Assembly: GCF_003114815.1 (NCBI RefSeq)
Contig: NZ_BFAZ01000009.1
Coordinates: 496,001 to 560,000 of the forward strand
Direction: 5' to 3'
Length of the DNA stretch: 64,000 nt
Source: Leptospira ellinghausenii
GTDB lineage: Bacteria; Spirochaetota; Leptospiria; Leptospirales; Leptospiraceae
The position numbers and the translations under genes are program-made. The notes under the pieces are model-generated. The model saw only the letters and a list, made by a program, of their open reading frames with translations. It did not search any database and was not told the origin of the DNA. Below, one piece after another: positions 1 through 8,328 of the stretch; position 1 is the stretch's first letter, and every line of letters begins with the position of its first letter.

Positions 1-320
1 GCAGGAGAGCTACCTCTTCCATCAGCCCAACTCCTCTTATATCCATCCGGAAATAATACAATAAATCCTTTTGAATCTGCAACCTCATTCAACTTAGTTT
101 GTTTCATCATCGTAATCCCAGTACCGAATCTACCATGAAGTGCAACTAACATCGGTATTGGCATACCATTCCAATTTTTTGGGTAATGTACTGTGTATGT
201 GCGCTTCACTCCATTTAATTGGAAGTAATCATTTTTTTCATTGGGTTTTAATTTATAAAAGTAACCCAGACAAGAAAACAATGTAATTAGGCAAAAAATC
301 CCGACTTTAAATTCTTTCAT
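1..320 (-). CDS. Putative LpqC/PHB-depolymerase-type esterase lipoprotein (partial)
   Basis: Only the N-terminal 106 residues are in the window; the 3' end lies beyond base 1. Residues 5-17 form a lipoprotein signal ending in a lipobox LFSC (Cys17). The mature part carries LVALHG (oxyanion-type HG near residues 62-63) and then GFIVLFPDGYKRSWADGRG, the pattern of the carbohydrate esterase 1/poly(3-hydroxybutyrate) depolymerase family, which hydrolyses ester bonds in polymers or phenolic esters. The catalytic Ser is not yet reached. The start overlaps the stop of the upstream lipoprotein gene by four bases (ATGA), so it is the last visible gene of an operon. Substrate is unknown; an envelope-anchored esterase is inferred. 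Confidence 0.7.
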   Translation of the reverse strand, partial: MKEFKVGIFCLITLFSCLGYFYKLKPNEKNDYFQLNGVKRTYTVHYPKNWNGMPIPMLVALHGRFGTGITMMKQTKLNEVADSKGFIVLFPDGYKRSWADGRGSSP

Positions 321-850
321 TGAGTCATCTCCAATTTGGTTACCTCAAGAAGTTGTTCTTTGTAAATTCTGTTTGGCCAATTGGTAATCATCAAAATTAC
401 CACAGGAATCCCTCTCCATTGATCCATACCTACGGAATATTCATTTTCAAAAAGGATTTCATCCGATCGCGAATAACGGAATGTCAGTGATTGTTCTGTC
501 CGAATATGGGATGGAAAAATACCACCTGAAAAAAATGTAAGGAGAAACTGCACTTTATGTAAAAAAGGATATTGATACTTCGGGTCTTTTTTTTGTAATA
601 TCACTTCCAAAGAAGATGAGGCAGACTGGTCCTCAATTAACCCTTGTTTCTTGATATAATCTAAAATGATTTCTTTTTCCGATTCATATCGATAGAAACC
701 TGTAAAAAGAAGTCTGACTCTCTTTTCTTCTATTTTAAGTTTGTTACGATTTTTGGAAGTGACTGGATCGGAAAAAGCAGCACAGTTTATAAAGATCAAA
801 ACAGGAATTAAGATTAGAATTTTTTTCAAATTAAAGGTCATGTTTTGCAT
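317..850 (-). CDS. Hypothetical lipoprotein, paralogue of the upstream gene
   Basis: The product is 177 residues with a hydrophobic N-terminus ending in FINC (Cys23), a spirochaete-type lipobox. An ATG at 841 (Met4) is an equally good start. The mature protein has a middle beta-type stretch (SLEVILQKKDPKYQY) and a C-terminal hydrophobic segment near residues 150-160 (IPVVILMITNW). The same order of elements occurs in the gene at 831-1442, so I infer that the two are tandem paralogues. It overlaps both neighbours and is translationally coupled to them. No known domain is recognised and no function is proposed. Confidence 0.75.
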   Translation of the reverse strand: MQNMTFNLKKILILIPVLIFINCAAFSDPVTSKNRNKLKIEEKRVRLLFTGFYRYESEKEIILDYIKKQGLIEDQSASSSLEVILQKKDPKYQYPFLHKVQFLLTFFSGGIFPSHIRTEQSLTFRYSRSDEILFENEYSVGMDQWRGIPVVILMITNWPNRIYKEQLLEVTKLEMTQ

Positions 851-1442
851 CTCCTAAAAATTCCGAAACTTTTTCCGTTAAAATAGATTTCCACTGGTCT
901 CTGTCATCTACCCACATAATTAAAATAGAGACCCAACCAAAAACACGGTAAGACTCGATTGGGTATCGATATTCTCTTTCAATTTTCCCATTTTTTTTGA
1001 GACGAAATAAAAGATAATCATCATCTCGATCAATATCAGGAACAACAAAGAATGTACTAACAGCTAAAAAACGATTTGCTAAGTACAATAAAAATCGATC
1101 TTGTTTTCGTTCCGCTAAATATGAAACAGGCTCAGTTGATTCCCCCAAAAAAAATTTAAACTTTGGACTGGACTCCAATATGATTTGTAAGTGTAAATCT
1201 GCTTTCGTTTGATCATAATAACGAACAGAAGAAAATTTACCGGATTTTTCTAAAGCAGATAAAATGTAAGTTACACGCCTCCTATCAAGTTCTTCATCCC
1301 AACCAATTAATTCATAACTAAGTGATCGATTGTAAAATTCTTCGTTTAATTCAATTTTTCGCCGTTCGCTGGAATAAAAGACTGAACATGAAATACATAA
1401 ATTCAAAATTATAATTAATACTTTTAGCTTCATTTTTTTCAT
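831..1442 (-). CDS. Hypothetical lipoprotein, paralogue of the downstream gene
   Basis: This 203-residue protein has an N-terminal hydrophobic segment ending in CISC (Cys19; Cys16 is an alternative). The middle part has LHLQIILESSPKFKF and the C-terminal third a hydrophobic segment (VFGWVSILIMWV near residues 168-179), mirroring the neighbour at 317-850. It starts 5 bases after the stop of the alkC-like gene and overlaps the next gene, so it sits inside an operon. A membrane-anchored periplasmic or outer-membrane role is inferred from the lipobox only. Confidence 0.75.
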   Translation of the reverse strand: MKKMKLKVLIIILNLCISCSVFYSSERRKIELNEEFYNRSLSYELIGWDEELDRRRVTYILSALEKSGKFSSVRYYDQTKADLHLQIILESSPKFKFFLGESTEPVSYLAERKQDRFLLYLANRFLAVSTFFVVPDIDRDDDYLLFRLKKNGKIEREYRYPIESYRVFGWVSILIMWVDDRDQWKSILTEKVSEFLGDAKHDL

Positions 1443-1447
1443 TTTTA

Positions 1448-2554
1448 TTAACCATTTAACAAATCAAATTGAGAAGTTTTACAATCATTTCCATTGATAA
1501 CAATCGTGATACTATGTTTTCCAGGATAATACACCCTGGTTGTGATAGGTTTAAAAGAATGTTTTTTATGAATTTCAAAGTTCTCTTTTGATTTTAGTTT
1601 CTTTTCACCTAACTGGAAAACCTTTTGTCCAAGTTTACCATTTGCTAACAAAAAACCAATTTTATATTCTATCCTAATTTTAATGTTCTTTGATGAAGGA
1701 TTAAAAAAACTTATATGAAACTCCAACGAATCGCCAATTTTGATTTTATTTTTTTTCAAAGATAATTTAAAATCCCCAGGCATCCACTTGGTATCATATT
1801 GAAAAAATGATAATGCCCTGACATCTGCTTTTTTAAGTAAACCTCGTAATGCATGTTTTAAATTCTTATCTAAACTTTCCGAAACACCAAACTTATTTTT
1901 ACAAAAATTAAGTACGATATCAGGTTCAATTTTTGAAATATCATTCAGATGATTGGATACGCTCCTTCGGACAATTTCATTTTCATCATTCCATAAGTTT
2001 TCTAAAATATTCATATGGATTTCAGGTTGTTTTTTGATTGCAGGAATTCCAATGCCCCAAGGTAAGATAGGCCTACTTCCTTCACTTGCTAATCTTCTCA
2101 CGAATGGTTCTTTGTGGTTTGACCATTTTTCCATTTGTTTTACTGTTTTATCAAAATGATTGATGTAATAAAATCGAATCGCAAACTCGGCACTAGAAAA
2201 TACAGTCGTTTTTTCTAATATTCTCATAGAAGATTCAAAATCATCAATTCCTGATTTTACTACGATATCATTCAGAAAAATATATGGAAAATTAAAATCA
2301 CCAACACCTTGTTTTCTTAACAATTTGATTAATTCCAAAAGTTTTGGCTCAATTTTGACCAAGGGATCGTTCCAAAAAAATAAAAATGTATCTGCGATAC
2401 GATTGATTCTTTCTTTTAGTTCGTAATTTTTCCATGGAGATTCCATGAGTTTTTTTTGGAAATCGGAAGCTTTAATCTTTGTATCGATCTGAGAAACGAC
2501 AAAACTTAAATTTTGAATCCACTGAGTTGAATAAATTTCTTTTAATGGTTCCAT
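1448..2554 (-). CDS. alkC: AlkC-type DNA alkylation repair glycosylase (HEAT-like repeats)
   Basis: The product is 368 residues. Residues 40-250 are helical HEAT-like repeats containing FVRRLASEGSRPILPWG (151-167) and NEIVRRSVSNHLND (192-205), the signature of the AlkC/AlkD superfamily, which excises alkylated bases such as 3-methyladenine without base flipping. From about residue 258 a beta-rich domain follows (DSLEFHISFFNPSSKNIKI, then YYPGKHSITIVINGN). It fits the C-terminal immunoglobulin-like domain known in the AlkC branch, which argues for AlkC over AlkD. It is the first gene of an operon with two lipoproteins and an esterase, an odd setting for a cytoplasmic repair enzyme. Confidence 0.82.
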   Translation of the reverse strand: MEPLKEIYSTQWIQNLSFVVSQIDTKIKASDFQKKLMESPWKNYELKERINRIADTFLFFWNDPLVKIEPKLLELIKLLRKQGVGDFNFPYIFLNDIVVKSGIDDFESSMRILEKTTVFSSAEFAIRFYYINHFDKTVKQMEKWSNHKEPFVRRLASEGSRPILPWGIGIPAIKKQPEIHMNILENLWNDENEIVRRSVSNHLNDISKIEPDIVLNFCKNKFGVSESLDKNLKHALRGLLKKADVRALSFFQYDTKWMPGDFKLSLKKNKIKIGDSLEFHISFFNPSSKNIKIRIEYKIGFLLANGKLGQKVFQLGEKKLKSKENFEIHKKHSFKPITTRVYYPGKHSITIVINGNDCKTSQFDLLNG

Positions 2555-2608
2555 TGTTAACGCATTACGATCATTTGTATTTTATTTTTGTTAGAACCAA
2601 TTATCCAC

Positions 2609-4759
2609 TTAGGGATTCACTTTTGGTAACCAAACAGAAAAACATGCACCATTTTTGCTTGGTTCCAGTTCAATTTTTCCACCCATTTGTATGATCATTT
2701 TTTTACAAATATCCAAACCAAGTCCCATCCCTTCCCCATTTGGTTTTGTGGTAAAAAATGGATCGAAAATCTTATCTTTGATATTCTCTGGAACTCCAAC
2801 ACCAGAATCAATAATGGACACTTTGATCCAATTTTGATCAGAATTGATCTTAATTTCTAATGTGCCGTTAAAGGACATAGCATGTAAAGCGTTATTGACT
2901 AGATTAATCCAAACTTGATTTAGTTTATCACGATTTCCCTTACATTTTACTTCTGATCCATAACTTTTAACTACCGTTATCTTACTCAAATTATAATGAT
3001 AAAGTGACAATATAGTTTCAATCTCAGAATCTAAATCTATCACTGATTCATTGCTAGCTGTTTCTTTTTCCGATACTAAGTAGTTTTTCAAAGCACGGAT
3101 AACGTGTGTTGCCTTTTCAGATGCCACCGAAATGATTTGGTTACATCGATATGCTGAATTGATACTCGCCACTGAACGAAGTATATCAAGTGATCTTTCA
3201 CTTTCTAATATATCTTCAATCTGATCCAACTTTCGAAATAAACCCGTTTCAATTACTAGTTGCATATGGTCGCCATACAATTCCATTTTCTCTAAATGAG
3301 AAAACTTTGAATGTAACTCTTTCCTTAACGATCTTTCCGATTTACCTTCCAAATATGCTTGATTTTCCAAACTTTCCGTTAGAACGATTTGGTAACGTTT
3401 TGTATCGTCTTCATTAAAATTGATAATCGTCGAGATTACTGTTTGTAATTTATTCTTTAAAAAATCATAAAGTGACAAGTTAGATGAAACAATAGCCCCC
3501 AAAGGAGTATTTAACTCATGAGCCATCCCTGCTGCCAATTGGCCAAGAACAGCCAATTTTTCTGATGCAAGTAGTCTGTCCTGTGCTTCGGTAAGTTCCT
3601 TTAATGTATTTACCAAACTTTGATTTAATTTTTGCAAACTTTCATTCGATTGCCTTAATTCTTCTGTTCTTTGTTTGACTTGATTTTTTAAATTTTCTGA
3701 GTATTGTTTATTTAACCTTCTCCATTGAATTAACCAAATAACTCCGACTCCTACTAAAACGACAAAAAAAGTATAATAAAGCCAATCGTAATTTGTAGGA
3801 GGATTAGGATCATACAAAAATCCTTTTAAACTAATGTTTCTCGGCAACATTCCAAGTTCGTTATATATATCATTGATATGTTTCCATCTACCTGGATTCA
3901 TATATCCCATTTCAACAAGTACAGGTTGTATCAACGGAGTCATTTGCTGAGCTTCAAATAACAGACGTTCTTTTGGATTTTTTTTGGAATATTTATTATA
4001 AATGAGTTCTGCAATTTCTTCTTGGTGACTCATTGCATATTGCCAGCCACGTAGAGTTGCTTCACGAAATGCTTTCACTCTATTTGGAAATTTTTTTACT
4101 TCTTCTTCGCTTGTAAAAAAATTATCTCCATAAAAATCAATCCCAGCCAATCTAGGAGAATAAGCGATTACTTGGAATCCAGCTTTTTTAAAATCGAAAG
4201 CCTGTGTTGTTGCATAACCTGAATAAGCATCAACACGACCTTCAATTAAATCTCTTGGATTAAAGCGATGTTCCAATAATTGAAGATCAGATGGGTTTAT
4301 TCCTTCTTTCTTCAAGTAAGCAACAATTTCCTCCATCCAAGGTGTTAACATAACTCGTTTACCAACTAAATCATGAATACTCTGAACATTTGAAGATTTT
4401 TTAAAAAATAAAACGGAAGGAGAATGTTGGAAAATAACTCCTAAGACAACAACGGGTTTCCCCATATGTCGGTGTAATAATAACTCATTACTACCAACGC
4501 CGTATTGGCCTGTTGTTTGTACAACTTTTTCATGAATACCTCTTATCCCAACCGTACTTTCTAAAAGTTCTACTTCTAATCCAACATCTTTGTAAAAACC
4601 TTTTTCATAGGCAGCATAATAACCAGCAAATTGAAACTGATGAAACCATTTGAGATGGAGTGTAACCTTATCTAAGGCAAATAGTGTTTGGAATGGTAAG
4701 ATAAAAAATAAAATGAATAAGACATAGTTCATTCTGCGACAAATAGAAGCCGTTTCCAT
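2609..4759 (-). CDS. Sensor histidine kinase with NMT1/THI5-like periplasmic binding domain
   Basis: The product is 716 residues. A signal segment (10-28) is followed by an NMT1/THI5-like solute-binding domain (about 31-270) with LKWFHQFQFAGYYAAYEKGF, a family that binds pyrimidine or related small molecules. One membrane helix lies near 325-345, then a coiled coil (350-400), then a HisKA domain with phosphoacceptor His414 in GMAHELNTPLGAI. After an unusually long helical linker comes the ATPase domain with N box (WINLVNNALHAM), G1 (DSGVGVPENI) and G2 (GEGMGLGLDICKKM). It probably autophosphorylates in response to a periplasmic ligand. No response regulator is adjacent, so its partner is encoded elsewhere. 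Confidence 0.9.
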   Translation of the reverse strand: METASICRRMNYVLFILFFILPFQTLFALDKVTLHLKWFHQFQFAGYYAAYEKGFYKDVGLEVELLESTVGIRGIHEKVVQTTGQYGVGSNELLLHRHMGKPVVVLGVIFQHSPSVLFFKKSSNVQSIHDLVGKRVMLTPWMEEIVAYLKKEGINPSDLQLLEHRFNPRDLIEGRVDAYSGYATTQAFDFKKAGFQVIAYSPRLAGIDFYGDNFFTSEEEVKKFPNRVKAFREATLRGWQYAMSHQEEIAELIYNKYSKKNPKERLLFEAQQMTPLIQPVLVEMGYMNPGRWKHINDIYNELGMLPRNISLKGFLYDPNPPTNYDWLYYTFFVVLVGVGVIWLIQWRRLNKQYSENLKNQVKQRTEELRQSNESLQKLNQSLVNTLKELTEAQDRLLASEKLAVLGQLAAGMAHELNTPLGAIVSSNLSLYDFLKNKLQTVISTIINFNEDDTKRYQIVLTESLENQAYLEGKSERSLRKELHSKFSHLEKMELYGDHMQLVIETGLFRKLDQIEDILESERSLDILRSVASINSAYRCNQIISVASEKATHVIRALKNYLVSEKETASNESVIDLDSEIETILSLYHYNLSKITVVKSYGSEVKCKGNRDKLNQVWINLVNNALHAMSFNGTLEIKINSDQNWIKVSIIDSGVGVPENIKDKIFDPFFTTKPNGEGMGLGLDICKKMIIQMGGKIELEPSKNGACFSVWLPKVNP

Positions 4760-4823
4760 TCTATTAATGTTGTAATGATTTAGCAGCGCAAATCAATGAA
4801 ATAACACATTAAATCGATTATTT

Positions 4824-5372
4824 TTAAACTTTTTCTTGGATTTTTCCCTTTACCTTTTGTATCCAATCTAAGTTTAACAATGTCTGTTTCTCTGCATATT
4901 CCAATGTTAAATTCCAATACTCATGATCAGGGTGTTTTTCCCATTCTGATTTTAGTTCTTTTTGAAATAGTTTTAATGATTTTAAATCTTCCTTTTGTTT
5001 TCTGATTTCACCTTCCAATTGTTCCATCAGTAACTTGGGGTTCATATGCCTTCCAAAAAATACTTTAAATAACAATTCATTCCTTTTGTTTGTTTGAATG
5101 GGAGATTGGTCCATCCACTTTCGAAATTCTTCTAATCCTGGACGAGTGACCTTAAATACCTTTTTTTTCTTTCCATTTGAATCCGTTTTCTCCCACTCTT
5201 TAATGAAACCATCTTTTTCTAATTTGGATAAAGTAGGATAAATTTGTCCGAAACTTTCACTCCAAAAGAAACTTATAGTAGATTCGATATACTTTCGAAT
5301 CTCATACCCATTCATTTCACATTGAGATAAAATACCTAAAAGTGCATATTGTGTTTTACTTTCTCTTTTCAT
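4824..5372 (-). CDS. PadR-family transcriptional regulator
   Basis: This 182-residue protein has a winged helix-turn-helix at residues 5-85, with ALLGILSQCEMNGYEIRKYI and IYPTLSKLEKDGFI typical of PadR, and a helical C-terminal dimerisation region (100-175). PadR repressors usually control detoxification or efflux genes and are released by aromatic or other small ligands. It is the last gene of a three-gene operon and overlaps the hydrolase gene by four bases (ATGA). The tandem palindromes in the operon promoter at 6874-6914 are the obvious candidate operator, so autoregulation is inferred. Confidence 0.9.
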   Translation of the reverse strand: MKRESKTQYALLGILSQCEMNGYEIRKYIESTISFFWSESFGQIYPTLSKLEKDGFIKEWEKTDSNGKKKKVFKVTRPGLEEFRKWMDQSPIQTNKRNELLFKVFFGRHMNPKLLMEQLEGEIRKQKEDLKSLKLFQKELKSEWEKHPDHEYWNLTLEYAEKQTLLNLDWIQKVKGKIQEKV

Positions 5373-6277
5373 TTAACCTTTAGTTTGTTGTTTGCATTTA
5401 ATTCGTGTTGAAATAACATCAATGCAGAGATAACTTCCTTTGGCGCTTCCACCTGAGGCCAATGGCCTATTTTACTAGATAAAAAATATACAGAAGCAAA
5501 TGGGTATTCTTTTTTAAATCGTTCTGCCATATGGGTTCCGGAGTTAGGATCAAATGGACCACAAATATAACAAAAGGGAATTTGGGTATTTTTAAGTGTT
5601 TTGATCCACTGTTTTTGGTATTTAACTTTATCAAAGACCAAGCGACCAATTAAATAAGCGATATCTTTTCCTTGATTGTAATTCAATATATTCCAATATT
5701 CATTTAATAAATCTGAATTTGGACCTGTTTCGGGTCCAAACATTTTTTTCAAAGAATTCTCAATTGAATTTCTTTTTATTTTTTTACTCAAATACTTACC
5801 GATTGCATCAGGTGTTTGAGATAATAATCTTTGGATCATTCTTGGTTTATACACATCAGTAAACAAACCACCATTCATAAATGCAACAGATAGAATTTCA
5901 AAATCCAAACTGTCAATGTTTCCCAACATTTCTTCAACAATACTAACGGCCAAATCATGTGCTAATATTCTTATCTTTTTAATGTTTAACTTTTTTATTA
6001 AAGTATTGATCAAATCGACATATTCTTCAAACGAATAGGTGTGGTTTTGTGGTTTATCGGAAAATCCCATACCCAACAAATCGATAAATACCAATTGGTA
6101 ATGTTTTGATAAATCTTCCATTACCCAATTCCAATCATAACTATTAAATGGATAACCATGCAACAATAGAAGTGGTTCCCCTTCTCCTAATGTCCCATAG
6201 AATATGGAGTTACCTTTATAATCAAAGAATTTACCAAATTCTTTCAGAGCAGAAGCATTTATAAACTTACCTTTCAT
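5369..6277 (-). CDS. Alpha/beta hydrolase of the MEST (mesoderm-specific transcript) type
   Basis: The ATG at 6277 (302 residues) is preferred over the ATG at 6295 because GGGAG at 6284-6288 is a well-placed ribosome site. The fold shows LLHGYPFNSYDW (oxyanion HG at 40-41), LLGMGFSDKP, a nucleophile elbow AHDLA (Asp108), GPFDPNSG for the acid and IGHWPQVEAP for the catalytic His. Asp as nucleophile is the haloalkane dehalogenase/epoxide hydrolase arrangement. Long stretches (MNGGLF, FGPETGP, CGPFDP) resemble vertebrate MEST and its bacterial relatives as I remember them. It sits between a quinone reductase and PadR, so an electrophile or epoxide detoxification role is inferred. Confidence 0.8.
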   Translation of the reverse strand: MKGKFINASALKEFGKFFDYKGNSIFYGTLGEGEPLLLLHGYPFNSYDWNWVMEDLSKHYQLVFIDLLGMGFSDKPQNHTYSFEEYVDLINTLIKKLNIKKIRILAHDLAVSIVEEMLGNIDSLDFEILSVAFMNGGLFTDVYKPRMIQRLLSQTPDAIGKYLSKKIKRNSIENSLKKMFGPETGPNSDLLNEYWNILNYNQGKDIAYLIGRLVFDKVKYQKQWIKTLKNTQIPFCYICGPFDPNSGTHMAERFKKEYPFASVYFLSSKIGHWPQVEAPKEVISALMLFQHELNANNKLKVK

Positions 6278-6278
6278 C

Positions 6279-6869
6279 TTATGCTCCCATCGCACCTAAT
6301 TTTGCTGTTTTTAATATGAACTGTTCTAACTTGTTCAATTTTCTAAATCTAATTTGATCAAAATATGTAACTTTCACTTTCTTAAATCCACAAAACTCTA
6401 AGGTGCCTTGTTTTAATAACTGAACTCCTGGACTTCGATTGAACCATTTGTAGTACCAAGTTGGTGCATCCATTGTAATAATGATTCTAGCTGTTTTTCC
6501 TTTTAGTAATTGTTTGGGGAGTGGGGAATGTTTCTGATAAGAAAATGCAAAGCCTGGCAAAAACACTCTATCAATCCATGCTTTTAAAATTGCTGGCATA
6601 CTAGCCCACCAACTCGGATAAACAAATACAAGATGATCTGCATTCTGAATCAATGTTTGGCTCATCAAAATGTCAGGTTCTAACTCCTGTTTAATGGTTT
6701 TGTCATACCCAAAATTTAGATTATAATCAAATTTTAGTTCTTTTAACTTTAATAATTGAACTTCATGTCCTGAACTTTCGGCAGCTCGGAAATAGGAATC
6801 AGCGAGTTTGGCACAATATGAATTTGGATTTGGATGCCCCAATATGATTAGAATCTTTTTGTTTTGCAT
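6279..6869 (-). CDS. NAD(P)H:quinone oxidoreductase, flavodoxin-like fold (NQO1/KefF family)
   Basis: The product is 196 residues. KKILIILGHPNPNSYCAKLA at the N-terminus is the FMN/FAD phosphate loop, and HLVFVYPSWWASMPAILKAWID near residue 100 is the family signature for the flavin and quinone site. Members transfer two electrons from NAD(P)H to quinones or other electrophiles. It is the first gene of the operon with the MEST-like hydrolase and PadR. The leader is short: GGTAG at 6878-6882 lies 8 bases before the ATG. The promoter carries two perfect palindromes, suggesting tight repression by PadR. Confidence 0.88.
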   Translation of the reverse strand: MQNKKILIILGHPNPNSYCAKLADSYFRAAESSGHEVQLLKLKELKFDYNLNFGYDKTIKQELEPDILMSQTLIQNADHLVFVYPSWWASMPAILKAWIDRVFLPGFAFSYQKHSPLPKQLLKGKTARIIITMDAPTWYYKWFNRSPGVQLLKQGTLEFCGFKKVKVTYFDQIRFRKLNKLEQFILKTAKLGAMGA

Positions 6870-6924
6870 AATTATATCTACCAGATATAATTATTAGCTA
6901 TATCTGATAGATATGTTATGTCAA
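6870..6924 (-). promoter_or_regulatory. Promoter with two tandem palindromic operators for the PadR operon
   Basis: Reading leftwards, a perfect -35 TTGACA (6924-6919) is followed after 16 bp by TATAGC (6902-6897). Two perfect dyads of the form ATATCT-N3-AGATAT lie at 6900-6914 and 6874-6888, with centres 26 bp apart. The first covers the -10/-35 spacer and the second covers the predicted start site and ribosome site. This placement would block both polymerase binding and initiation. PadR encoded by the operon is the expected ligand; that assignment is inference. Confidence 0.7.
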
Positions 6925-7114
6925 TCTATTTTTCTAGTTTCTTTTGGATTCTTCTGGAAAATTTCGAGGTAACTGGAATAGAAAAGATCCTTATGATTTA
7001 ACGGTCTTTTCCGAATTTGTATGATAATTCAGTTAATAATTAAAGAATCAATAATACTCAATGATGATGATGGAATCATAATACAATATACCAGAAAGTG
7101 ATGATCATTTATAA

Positions 7115-8167
7115 CTATTGTTCCACACAATAATGTACAAGCGAACTTCCACAACTAAATGAATTAAAACCCAATGCTGAAGTCGTACTACTTCCAGTAT
7201 CTCCACCGTATCCAAATACTCCCGAGACTGTCCAACCCGTACAAGAGTTTGCGTTATTTGTCCAGTCAGGACTCAAACCTGTCCAAGCAGTTGAACTAGT
7301 TCCGGATATAGCAAATGTTAAATTAAAGGTAAACAATGATGCGCTAGTAGTCGTACCTATTAAATCTGTTCGATTCGATCGATAATAAGAAGCATACGGC
7401 TTTAAGACCCAATCAATTTGACCGTCTCCAATATTTGAACTTATAGAAGCTCTTCTCAACAAAAAACCACTATCACCCATCATTGCTTTACATATTTTAC
7501 CAACAGGGCAATTTACATTCGCCTGGCACAAGTTATCTGCACCTGCAATACCACCTAAAGCACCTGTTTGTCCTAAACTTGTAACAAAAATAATTTTATC
7601 ATTATCAGAAACCTCAGCTTGTATAATCCTTTCCTCAAGTCGAAATGATGAATCTGTGGAACTAGGGACAAATCTTACCAATACAGTTCTTGTGCCATTG
7701 ATAATTGTATCATTCATTGCTGTAAGAGTTACATTTTGGAATGTACTCCAATTTGATTTTGAAAAGGTAAAAAATGTTTGGGAAGGTGTTACATATGCTC
7801 CATTACTTATGATTACTTGAACATTTACATTTTCTTTCGGTTCACTACCTAAATACAATTGAATTGTAGAAGAAGTTCCAATGGAAGCATTACCACCTGC
7901 TTCTGATAGAGTTACAAACTGACTGCTTACATTTAATCCAGGTTGGTTTACGATGGTAAAATCAGGATAACATGGATGACGTTTTTCTCCAATAGAAGCG
8001 GCTAAGATTGAAGTTTCAAAATAGGATTTTGATTTAGTATCACAGGCATTATTAAAGGTTTCATTTTCACAAGATAACAACGAAAGGATTAAGAGTATAG
8101 AGAATAAGAATTGATTTGTTTTTAGAAAAATGAACAAATTCCATTTTGATTCAATCATCATGTGCAA
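7115..8167 (-). CDS. DUF1554 family lipoprotein
   Basis: The product is 350 residues, with Met3 and Met4 as other possible starts. The signal ends in LLSC (Cys33). Residues about 75-195 form a beta-sandwich region with VTLSEAGG and VLVRFVPSSTD, resembling Calx-beta-like or related domains of Leptospira surface proteins. Residues about 195-350 match the DUF1554 domain: IIFVTSLGQTGALGGIAGAD, NLCQANVNCPVGKICKAMM, DWVLKPYASYYRS and a C-terminal YCVEQ, with conserved Cys pairs. The family is expanded in Leptospira and presumed to be outer-surface exposed; its role is unknown. It is monocistronic, with gaps on both sides. Confidence 0.85.
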   Translation of the reverse strand: MHMMIESKWNLFIFLKTNQFLFSILLILSLLSCENETFNNACDTKSKSYFETSILAASIGEKRHPCYPDFTIVNQPGLNVSSQFVTLSEAGGNASIGTSSTIQLYLGSEPKENVNVQVIISNGAYVTPSQTFFTFSKSNWSTFQNVTLTAMNDTIINGTRTVLVRFVPSSTDSSFRLEERIIQAEVSDNDKIIFVTSLGQTGALGGIAGADNLCQANVNCPVGKICKAMMGDSGFLLRRASISSNIGDGQIDWVLKPYASYYRSNRTDLIGTTTSASLFTFNLTFAISGTSSTAWTGLSPDWTNNANSCTGWTVSGVFGYGGDTGSSTTSALGFNSFSCGSSLVHYCVEQ

Positions 8168-8328
8168 CCAGTATTAAGTCAATTTTTTGTTCCAGGATTT
8201 GATTGTAATTCAAAATCTGAATCTTAGTTTTGATCTACTATTTGCTTACTAATTTCTATCAAATGGAAACTTTTTAAATCATGTCAGAATAATAATTACA
8301 TAATATAGAATAATTGTAGGGAAGAATA

